IMG/VR virus record: IMGVR_UViG_3300025671_000063
Location: 1 to 62,987 of that record
Strand: one strand, 5' to 3'
From: a virus
DNA: 62,987 nt
Shown: one piece after another, positions 50,486 to 61,600 of the stretch
Position numbering within the stretch: position 1 is the first letter of the stretch
Layout of the letters: the number at the start of each line of letters is the position of its first letter
Made by a program: the position numbers and the translations under genes
Notes under the pieces: generated by a model
Told to the model about the DNA's origin: nothing
Database searches by the model: none
Seen by the model: the letters and a program-made list of their open reading frames with translations, nothing else

Positions 50486-52659
50486 GAAGAAAAAGAGCAC
50501 AATTTGGTCAGGTCGTAAGTGGGTACGTAGATCCTACTCCAGAAGGTCTTGATAAAGCGTATGATAGACATATGGATAACCTCCTTATGAATGCAGCTAT
50601 TAGAACAGAAGCTAACCAATTGAATTCTGCTCCTTTTGAAGGAGACAGAGAAGCTCGTAGGCAGCTCTTGGATAATACTGACAGAGCTCTTACTTCAATA
50701 ACAGACAGTGCATCTTCTAATTATGGTAACCTGTCTAATATGACAGCTGCTGTCACTAGAGCTTCTGCTGAGTATCAAAAAGGTTCTCAACCTATAAAGC
50801 AGAACTTAGAAAACTATACTGCTTATAAGAGCGAGCTAGATGAGCTGCTAAAAAACAAGAGGATAGACGCAGAAGACTACGAAGGTAGTTTAGATCTATC
50901 TACGCTCGGATACAATGGATTCTCCTACGACGAAGCAGGTAACGCAATCAATATGTTTGAGGGTGTAAAAGCTTGGCAAATACCTGACATACAAAATCGT
51001 ATCCGCCAGGCTTTGCAAGGGCTTAAGCCTGACTCTGTAATAACGTCGAATACTATACTTGGAGGTGAACAAGATGGTATGGTTACACTTAAGACTGCCT
51101 CAGGCACTACACAAGTAAGTGAAGAGAAAGTAAGAGCAGCTCTTCAGGGAGTCATGAACGATCCTGAGGTTCTTGGATACTACGGAAGGAAAGGAGAAAT
51201 TAAAGCGGCTCGTATGGATGAGCCAAACCTTAGACAGGAAATTGCTAGGATGATGGATGATGAGTCTAAGTCTTCCAATCCTGATCCGGAGAAAGTTGGT
51301 AGACTTTCTCAAGCTTTAGAGGCAGGAAATATAGAGGAGATGCGGCAAATTGTTTCAGATGACATTAGAGACAATATACTTGGGACAATAACTGATGGAG
51401 CAGTAGAAGGAAACTCCTTCAGACAAACATCAAACACCACAGACAGATCTTATGATGAGTTGTGGATGACAAACTACAAGCAGAAACTTGCAGATGAGTC
51501 TTGGAAAATGCGTCAAGATTATGAAGCTGCACAAGCTGCAAAAACTGCAAAGACAACTGAGCCTGTAACGCCTAGTCAGCCCGGATTTGTAATCACAGAG
51601 GATGGAATAGTATATAGAAGAAGAGGAGGTGAATATGCTGGAGAGCTGCATAATGAAATAACTGCAGTTGAGGCAGAGCTTGAAGAGCTTCTTACTCTGT
51701 ACGAAAATCCTCAGAATCAATTATCAGCTGAGGGAAGGGAATCTCTGGAGAGGCAAATAGAAGATAAAGCTACAGAAGCCAGGATGTTAAACATTACATT
51801 CCAAGATTTGTACAAGGACACACCACAAAATTTGCTAGACAATGATTCAGAGTGGGAAGCATTGCAGGAAGATGAACCATTTTCGTTTACTGGAGTAGGT
51901 GCTGCGGGTGGAGTTGGGATTTTACAGACATTGCGCCGTCAAAACAAACAAAAACGGGAAAAAAGAGACTTCTTGATGCAAGAAGAATATGCATCACCTG
52001 TGGGTGAAAGCACTGTCATATCAACTACATACGTAGATCCTATGAGCCTTGGTTTGACTAAAGCGCAAGCTGATCAAATGGATGCTTTCTTTGAGGCAGG
52101 TATCAAGCCTACTCAAATGGTTTTAGATCCTGTTACAGGCCAAACTATAACATATAAAGAATGGAAGGCCGGCAAAGATGCAAATGGTGATCGTAGACCT
52201 CAAGACCTTGTAGTTAAAGATGTTGCAGTATCTTACTCTGCACCTATAGGAGGTCAACCTACAGTAAGACTTTCTATGGCAAATAAAGATGGTCAAAGTG
52301 CATCACTTCTTGTTCCTGTAGGAAAAGGAAGTTACTTCGACATCCCTGGACTAAGCCAGTATTATGATAATCCAGGAGCTAAACTGGTAAGCGAGTTGCT
52401 TACTTATAAGCATGAGGGTCTTACAGACATAGATATGAACGATGGTCTAAAATGGGTGGGAGAATTCACAACAAATCCCAGCGATCCAGCTGCTCCAAAA
52501 GTTCAGCAAGGCGGCTATATAACTGCTGATCTTACTACATCAGAAGGAGGGACTATAAGCATATACAACGCGCAAGGAGAACTTATTAATACTGTAGGCT
52601 TGCTTGATCCTAGATTACAGACCTTTGCAAAACTCTACAACATAAAACTTACTATATAA
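50482..52659 (+). CDS. Virion cargo-like protein, helical, 725 aa
   Basis: After a basic start (RRKRAQFGQVVSGYVDPTPE) the protein is mostly helical. Its region around 190-230 (SGTTQVSEEKVRAALQGVMN, DPEVLGYYGRKGEIKAARMD) is like cargo proteins I recall between hub and RNA-polymerase genes in crAss-like phages. Near 540-570 is DPVTGQTITYKEWKAGKDAN, a DPxTG phrase that also occurs in the giant gene. Beta structure dominates the last 120 residues. It is expected to be ejected or packaged with the giant protein. The stop shares a base with the next ATG. Confidence 0.65.
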   Translation: MRRKRAQFGQVVSGYVDPTPEGLDKAYDRHMDNLLMNAAIRTEANQLNSAPFEGDREARRQLLDNTDRALTSITDSASSNYGNLSNMTAAVTRASAEYQKGSQPIKQNLENYTAYKSELDELLKNKRIDAEDYEGSLDLSTLGYNGFSYDEAGNAINMFEGVKAWQIPDIQNRIRQALQGLKPDSVITSNTILGGEQDGMVTLKTASGTTQVSEEKVRAALQGVMNDPEVLGYYGRKGEIKAARMDEPNLRQEIARMMDDESKSSNPDPEKVGRLSQALEAGNIEEMRQIVSDDIRDNILGTITDGAVEGNSFRQTSNTTDRSYDELWMTNYKQKLADESWKMRQDYEAAQAAKTAKTTEPVTPSQPGFVITEDGIVYRRRGGEYAGELHNEITAVEAELEELLTLYENPQNQLSAEGRESLERQIEDKATEARMLNITFQDLYKDTPQNLLDNDSEWEALQEDEPFSFTGVGAAGGVGILQTLRRQNKQKREKRDFLMQEEYASPVGESTVISTTYVDPMSLGLTKAQADQMDAFFEAGIKPTQMVLDPVTGQTITYKEWKAGKDANGDRRPQDLVVKDVAVSYSAPIGGQPTVRLSMANKDGQSASLLVPVGKGSYFDIPGLSQYYDNPGAKLVSELLTYKHEGLTDIDMNDGLKWVGEFTTNPSDPAAPKVQQGGYITADLTTSEGGTISIYNAQGELINTVGLLDPRLQTFAKLYNIKLTI

Positions 52660-55600
52660 TGTCTGAAAAGGTTATAGATCCTTTCACAGGGCTAGAGGTT
52701 GTCAAGTCTGGTGTTGTAGACCCTTTCACAGGGCTTAGCTATGACACTGCACCTGTTAAAGATGATACTCCTATCATGCCATCATCTACTGAGATGTTTC
52801 TTGATGGGGATCCAAATAGTTATCTAAGCTATGGTGTGCCTGTTCTTCCTGGGTTAGACATTGATGAGATGCGTGCTCAGCGTCAGTCTCGTGCAGAGAA
52901 GTGGGGCAGAGGATTGATGAAAGCTGGTGTTACTACCGCAATGGCTTTTACTGAAAACACTCTTGGAGCGCTCAACGGTATAGGTGAAGCTATTTATTAC
53001 AGGGACTGGACAAAGCTTGCAGACAATACTACAGGTAGAGCAGTAGACAGCGTTAACGCTTGGATGCAAGACAACTTTAGAAACTATTACACCAAAGAAG
53101 AACAGGAAGCGATAGGACTTGAGAATCTTGGATACGCAAACTTCTGGGGAGATAAAGCTGCTAACGGTCTTGGGTATGCTGTAGCTAGTGTAGCAAGTCT
53201 ATATGCTACTGGTGGAGTAGGAATAGTTACTAGAGGATTAGGATTGGCTGCAAAAGGAGCTAAGGCTGCTGTAGGTGCTGCAGCTGCTACAAAGGCCGGG
53301 AGTAGAGCAGCTGGTATTTATAGAGCTTCTAAAGCTATTGCTACTGCTGAAAAGCTGTACAAAACTGCTTCAAGTTCAGCTAAAGTTAGGAGGGGTATAA
53401 GTGCTGCTAAGCAAGCTGAGGTAGGTATAAGTATGTCTCATGCAGAAGCTGCAGTAGAAGCCAGAGAAGCACTGAAGCACGCAGAAGAAACAATGCTAGA
53501 TCAGATAGCTGCGGAGAAAGGAGTTGACCGTATGCAGCTGAGTCAGAGCGATAGAGAAAGAGCTAGAGAAGAAGCCAGCAAGATTGGTAATGCTGTGTAT
53601 GCTTCTAACATGGCGGTACTTGCACCTACAAATCTTGCCATGTTTGGGGGGCTGTTTAAATCTAAATTCAAAGCATCAAGATCTAGTCTTAGTGGCTTTA
53701 CTAAAGATGCAAAGTCTAAGCAGTGGTTGGACATGTGGTCTGCTGACAATGCAAAAGCTTGGCAAAGAACTGCTTCTAGGTATTTGCAGAATCCTGCAAA
53801 AGACGCAGTTACTGAGGCTTTTCAGGAAGGAACCCAATTTGCAATTGGACAGGCTGCGGGCGCCGCTGCAGAAGGTGAAGGCTATAGCAGTGTTCTTGAT
53901 TGGTTAGGTGCTATAGGTGAGGGAGGTAACGAGATACTCAAAGGAGATAAAGAAGGTATCGAATCCGTTCTGCTTGGTGCTATTATCGGGGGATTCATGG
54001 GTGGTGTTCAATCCGGGATATCTCGTTATGGAAAAACAGAGGAAGATGCTCAGCGTAAAAAAGTACTGGATAGACTCAACAGCCCTACCCTATATAAGGT
54101 TGTGGATAACGCTGAGTTTGCTAAGAACCAGGAGACTATTCTAAAAAAGATGCAAGACTCATTGGAGTCTGGGGATCACAAAGGTTACAGAGATGCTCAG
54201 CTAGAGCTGATCCAAGAGAACGTTCTTTTCCATGAACGCAATGGTAGCATAGACATGTTCATGGAAAGAATAGATGATGCTAAGTATATGGAGAAAGAGG
54301 AGTTTGCAAAGGCTTTTGGGCTTCCTGAGAACTCTGACTTTGACCATAAACAGATAGTTTCTGATCTAACGCAGGACGTTAAAAACCTAGTCCAGATAAA
54401 AAGAGAGCTTGATGCTATTGCTCCAGGTCAAGAAACAACTGGTCTTCCTAGGCTACTTACATCTAAGGATGTACTTGAAGAGGAAAAGGACAGACTAACT
54501 GAAGAGTACCATATGAAAGACTTCCTTGTCAGGAATAAGAGCAGATTGCTTGATGCTGACGGAAGGATATCTAAGATGCGTGCTGAGCTTATGGATCTGT
54601 TCAATCCTTTGAGCAAGGAAGAAAGAGCAGTTGCAGAGAGAACTATTAAGAGGCTTACGTACAACTCTAGTAAAATTCGTAGACTCCAGAAGAAAGAAAG
54701 GGAGCAAGGACTTTCCGAGGGGGAGAAGGAACAGCTAGCTTCTTTGCTTGCAGAAGTAGACCGTAATGAAGCTGCACTAGAGGCGGAAGAAGTAACCGAT
54801 GATCAATTAGGAGCAGACAAGCAGAGCTATAAAGAAAGGCTTATAAAGCCCAAGGAAGAGAGGGAGGATAAAGTAGAGCCGCTTTCTCCTGAACTTAGAG
54901 AAGCTCTTAATAATATAACTAAGAGTATATCAGATCCTTCTGACAGGCTAAAGGCAGAAGAACTAGCTAGGGATATATCTAGACTGGCAGGAGACAGAAC
55001 GCAAGCAGCGTATGCACTGAACGAACTTCTTAGCAATCCGGAAAGAAGAGCGGGTTACATAAGAAGGCAGATGAAAACTAAAGAAGAGGCTGCTCAGAAG
55101 GAAATTGATAAGTACGCTGATAATTCTATTGCTAGCACTACAACTTCTGCAGAGCTCTACGATCTTGGGATACTAGCTAAAGATAAAGGCGTATCTCCTG
55201 CTGCTCGAAAGAAGCTAAACGACGAGTACAAGAGGAGGCAAGAAAACGAAGAGGTTGTAGCTGTAAGACTAAACCTTGAAGACCTACCTGTTCTTAAGAA
55301 GAAAAAACAAGAACTTGAGGCTAAGAAAGAGAAGGAGGAACTTACACCTGAAGAGAAAATAGAACTATTTGTACTAGATACTATAATACCTAGTAGAGAA
55401 GCTCTAGGAGAGCAAGGTATAGAAGGCAATAGAAGTAGGCAGAAAAAGGCTCAGGAAGCAGCTAGGAAGAAAGCGGAGGAGGAAGCAGCGGCAAGGGCTG
55501 CTGCGGATGCAAAAAAAGAAGCAGACAAAGCCAATCAAACTAACGACTCTTCTACAAACAACACTACTAATCCAGATAATGATGGGTCAAGAAATCCTAG

Positions 55601-58600
55601 ATCCCCATCACCATTTCAAAGTGAACTGTACATCGTAAATGGTGAGTTCCAACTTAAAGACATAACCACTGATAAGAACGGTAATACCATAAGACGTAAA
55701 GCGGTTGTCTTTAAAAATGGTGAGCCAGTACCGGGTACTGATGTTGATCCTGCACATCCAAGAACGATAGATAGAGGCTTCTTAAAGACAGAGGAGGGGT
55801 ACAAGGAAGTCATGGAAAAGGGCGTGGAGTTTGAACACGTTCGCAGCACTAAGGACAATAAGAACCTAGAGTATATATATGTAAAGCTTGCGGGCACAAA
55901 TACATACTTGGGCTTCCTTCCCAATCCTATGAGCCAAGGTTCTAAAACTAGTAACCTGCTTATGGAACTTATTGCTGGTAATAAGGTAACAGCTAAAGTA
56001 AACACCATAGAGTATGCTGGAAAAGGCAACTTCCTTGCTGAGACTAATGATCAAGGAGAGCCTGTCTTTAAGCCTGTCTCTGAGGTACTAGGTGAAGACG
56101 TTCCTCCTAGTTTTGTAGGGTTAGGTATTGTACAAAAAGACAATATCACTGTAATAGCTCAGAACAAGTCTGATCAGGAAATAAACGAAGCTCAGGAGAA
56201 TCTCAATTTGAGAAGAGATTCAATGGAACTTACTGCAGGACAAGTTGTTATGGTAGTAAAGCTCCCTAACGGAGATTACACTGCTCTTACTACTAGTACT
56301 AAAACTCTAGGTGAAGAGGGCTACGGAAGACTTGTAGATATAATTGCCAAGAAAGGTGAGGGCAATACCGTGTCTGAGATTAAGGCTCTTCTTGGTATAC
56401 CTAATAACTGGATACAAGGTAAGACTTCATTCTTTGTAACACAGCTTAAGAACTCAGGAAAAGTAATATTCAATTTTGAGCATAAAGGTGCAATCATAGG
56501 CATGTCTTATGATGAAGTATCTGGTATGCTTGAAAGTGGGGCACCTAAGTTTTTCAGCTATGGTAAGATGGTTGAAGAAACAACTGATGAGGGTGATGTT
56601 GTAACTGTATTTGAGAGAGAAAAGCCTAAGAAGGAAGGGGGCAATGCGTCAACTGCTGAATATCAGAGACTTAAGGAGGGGATGCTAGAGTCTTTCAAAG
56701 CTGCTGCTATGAACTCAAGAGTTCAGGTTAGCAAAAAGGCACTGCAAGAACTAGAGGGGGCGTATACAGATCCTGTAACAGGAAAGACTTATGCTTCCTA
56801 CCAAGAATTTGCTATTAAGGAACTGCTTACTACAAGTAATAGGTTTCACAAAGGGCTTCCAACGTACGACCACAGAGTTTCTATGTCTGTTAATGTGCAG
56901 GAAGGAGCTAATACTTCGGAGACTACCGGTAGCAGCGGCAGGGTAAAACCCGAAAACACCGAAGGTAAAAAGAAGAATACCACTAAGAAAAGAAAAGGTG
57001 GAGCTGGAACAAAGCACAACTTCGGAGAGCCTACCAACACAGAACCTACTAGTAACGAAACAAAATTTAATCCTAGTAATGCTGTAGCTCTGACTCCTGA
57101 AGAGGAAGCAGAACTTATGGCTTCTATAACAGGTGAGGGGACTACTGCAGAACCACCAAGCAAAGATGACACCAGTGGTGCCGACCGGCAAACTCGAGAT
57201 CATCGGCTACGGCAAGAGCGTGAGGCAGTGTTACAGCAAAGTGACACTATTCCGGAGGGTGATTACATCAAGGGTAAGACAGGAGAGAAGACCAAGGATG
57301 TACTCACGCGCTATGTCAGAGGTTATCTGGAAGAGGTACTTACACTAGACATCAAAACAGCTAGTTATGATGCTATGTCGAAGAATTTAGTTTTGACTTT
57401 GCAGCCGGGGGACACAGAACTGGAAGTGCGCGTGCCCATGCATGGTATGGTCTTGGGCGGTTCCGTAATATTAGACGTTGACACCAAGCAGGTAATCAAT
57501 GCATATTTTGATGCAATTGAAAAGGCTGGAGGAGCCGACGTTGCTGGTATAGTAAGTGAAGAAGAAGCTCGGCAACTAGAGGAGGGCATAAAGAATGCTT
57601 ATGAACTTCTAAATGAAGCAATAGAAGTTGCAGACTATGAGGGTATCAAGTATCAAAAAGAATATATAGAAGCTGCCAAGGCTAAATGGCAAAAGCTTTT
57701 TAATACTCCTTATGATGAGTATGTCAAGTCTAACACAAGTAGACAAAGTTTAGCTGGAGAGACTGACGCAGCGTTTGCAGCTGAGGAAGCCGGAATGGGT
57801 GCCGTTGAAGATGCCTTCGTAGATGGATTCCAGCCAGATGAAGAAGCTGGTGTACCTTTTGTATGGGAAGGAAATGAGTTTAGAATCTTTACTGCAGACG
57901 AGATTGAAATTGTATCAGCTACTAAAGAGTTTGTAGCAGATCAAGGCAAGCTCGGTGTGGATATATACAATGGTCGTAGCTTCTCTTTTGCATCGTCATT
58001 TAAAACCTTTCCTCAAGGTCTTAAAGACGAGATAAAGAGAATAGGAGACCAGAACGCAAGCGATGTTAGCGATGTTCCTTTTAGTCTTAAGGATTCTACT
58101 ACAGGAGAAGTAAGTATTGACACTTTCTTCTTTGTAAGCGGGCTACACCCAAATGGGGAAGTTGGGTACGCCGTTGCCAACTATGATTCATCAAAATTAA
58201 GTGAAGACAATCGTAGGTTCCTAGCACAATATTTGACTACTGAGACGAATATACCTGATGGTAAGAATATGGCGGTTAAGCAACTAAGGGAAAATATGCA
58301 CGCCGTATACATAGCAAATGAAATTCCATTTGCAGAGTTGATGAAAGCCCCTAATGGAGGCGTAAGGACTGGTAGAGGTGGAAGAATGGGTGTAACATTC
58401 CTTATGAAATCCAGTCCTACACCGGAGACATTAGATGCTTTAAAGAAAAGAGCTGATCTTCTGTTTACCAGGTCTATAGAAAACATAAACAACAAACAAT
58501 ACGTCGAAGACCTTCGTATTAAGGTAAACGGAAAAATACAGGTAGGACCTCCTAGCTATAGCCTTAAGTCTCCAAGTACTCCTAAGAGGGGTAAAATGGA

Positions 58601-61600
58601 ACAAACTCAAGCTGTGTCATGGCTCAGAGCGAGGTTTGGTAAAGACTCAGTGAGTATTTACACCAACATGAAAAAGGTTGGTAGCGCTGTTGTCCATGGA
58701 TATATGGAGAATGCAGCTGTTCACTTGTGGTCTAATGCTGAAGTAGGTACTGAGTACCATGAAGGATATCACTTGTTCTTTAGAACATTGCTTAACGATA
58801 AGCAGAGAGAAGCCATATACCTGGACGCACTTGCAGAGTTTGGTGAACCTACAGCTGAAGATATAGAAAAAGCTAAAAGAGGCCAACTTAATATTACCAA
58901 CAAGGAGGCGCGTCTGCTTGCCTTGGAGGAGAAAATGGCTGACGCTTTCCGTGACTATGTTTTGTCTCAGAAAGCCCCTAAGAGTTTTGGGCAAAGACTG
59001 GTTAAGTTCTTCAAAGATCTGTATGCATACATAAAAGCATTTGCAGGTAAGCCTGTTGCTATGAGGCAAGCGTTTAGGCTTATAGAGTCTAACCGCATAC
59101 CGGCATCTTATAGTAGAACTGCACAGGCGTTTTCACCGGGAGCTGCGTTCATGATGAAGCAGTATGCTGCTGACCCTCAAACTTTTAGAGAGCTTAGAGA
59201 TATAGCTATATACAAAGCTCTAAATGAAGTCAGTGCAAGTGGGGCAAACATGCAAGACTTGCTAGGTAGCCCTGAGACAGCAAATGTCAAGGGTGGAGAT
59301 TCTACTATACGTAACTGGTTCTTGAGATCTGCTTTTCATAAAGACAGCCCGGATATTATGACGGGTGGTAGAACTAGAGAACCAATTTCAGATAGGGAGT
59401 TCGGAGCATTGCAGAGAGCATATGATGATCCTCAGCAGTTCCAAGCTGTACTCAGTGACTATAATATTAAACTGGGTGCTCCAGAGTTTACCCATGATGG
59501 GGAAGTTATGCCTTCACAGATGATTGGGGAAGAAGCTGCAGATAATGCACAGCTTTTCCTAGAGGTCTATGAGCATTGGCATGACAAACGCGGAGAGCTC
59601 GGAGGTGTCAATGTAAGAGGATTCCGTACAGACATAAGAGATCGTCTTCGTGATTACGGTTTCAAAATTTATGACTCCGAACAAGCTAGAGAAAGAGGAG
59701 AAGTAAATGACAAGGAAGAAGGAGCTGACAGAAACTACTCTGTGTCTTACGCTCAAACTGACCCAGCCGCTGCTCTTGGGGATAAGGCTAGGAGAGTACT
59801 GTCCAGAATACCTGTGAAATCAACATCTGAATCTTACTTCGGGTTTGAAACTTATATGCCTATAGAGGACATATATCATGAGATACAAACTGCTGTAGTT
59901 GGAAGTGAAAGCTATGTAGATATGATGGAGAAGCTCAAGAGCAGATCTTCCAATATCAGTAGCCTTACTGCAGTTTATGACTTTATCCAAAATCTGTCTA
60001 CTCCGGAGAAAGCCCTTCTGTATAGTGTATTTTCACAAGCTATGACACCGTACAAAATGATTGTCGTAGAGAGCAGCTCATCCTCACAGCCTGGTAAACC
60101 TAGGAAAGTAGTCAAGATTATAGACAGTAGTTCTAAGAGTATTGAGAGATATTTTACTGCTAAGTGGGCAGAACAAGCTACTTCTGTGGCAGGAATATAT
60201 AAGGTGAGCGTTAGTGAGGACGGAGACATTCTAGATATACAAGCAAACCAAGCAAGGTTGGGTAAAGCTCTTAAGCACTACAAGAATATTGTAGACTTAA
60301 AAGGTACCGGAGATAGATCCTATGAGGAGCTGGCTGACATGTTGTTAGCTCTTGGAATTAATATAGCAAAGGACCGAGAAACTGCTGCTAGGAGAGTTAA
60401 AGAAGCCTTGCAGATGGAAGGCATATCGGTAAGCAACTTCATCAAAAGGCCAAACACAAACCTCAAGGATATTATGGAGAACCCCAACAAGCTAGGTAAG
60501 CTGGGGAAAGCCAACTATCCTAACATATTCCAGACGGAGAGTACCACTATGGCTACTATATCCAAGGTTATAATGTCTAAGTTCGAAGCTCCTGTGGCAG
60601 CATCGTTCTTTAACGGCCTTGGTAATTTGATATTCCCAATCAATCTTAAGAACGATATGAACATCACGTCTGAGATGGTAAAAGACGTGAGCAGTGAAGG
60701 CCTTCAGGCTATCATGGAAGGTGAAGAAGGTAGCAAAGGAACCGTTGGAAGTTACATAAGAGGTAAAGATCGTCAGGGTAATGAGGTAGTTTACAACAGC
60801 TTGGCGCATATGATGATATCTACTAAAGCTGGTAAGGAAAGCTTTGAGATAGTAGACATAGACTCTAAGCGTGAGGGAGATGAGAGAGCTGTAGAATATG
60901 ACAACTTTGACTATAACGAGGGTCTTTCAGTAGACCTTATAATGTTTGGGTCTAGCAAAGACAAGAAGTATATAGCTATTGATACTCAGGGAGATAGAAG
61001 CAAGTTGTCTTATATGGCCATAGACAACATTCTTAATTCTAGTGTACGATCAAGCACTGGTTTCCAAGTCTTAGGTGATAACCCTTTAGAAGCTGCTATT
61101 GAAAGGACTTATTTGCTTGATCTGCACAGAATACGAGTAGCAGAGAAAACTATAGAAAGTACGCCTGACAAAGACCTCATAGCAGGTTACCATGATGGTA
61201 GATACAAAGCTCTGCAATTTGGGGGAGAGTATAGAGATACAACTAACATAGCACATGATGCTTACCTCCATATGGAGATGGGCAAGCCTATGACAAAAGA
61301 ACTTAAAAAAGCTGTCAAAGAATATGTAGCTGAGGTAGTTAATAGGATGGAAACCACCTACTTAGAGGAGATACTTAAAGAAGTTGGGGGAGAAGAGAGG
61401 CTAAGGCTTCTGGTTGCTAACAGTGTACAGCCAGGTAATGGTTATGTTGTAGGTAAGGAAATAGAATTTGTCAAGGACTACATAAAGATGAATGTAGTTG
61501 GACGAGTTATTAGTAGAGAGCTTCTGCGGAATGGTGTGCACTTTACAAGTGGTGGCGCTAACTACAATAAACGTTCGCATTTGTCTGGTACCCCTGGTAG

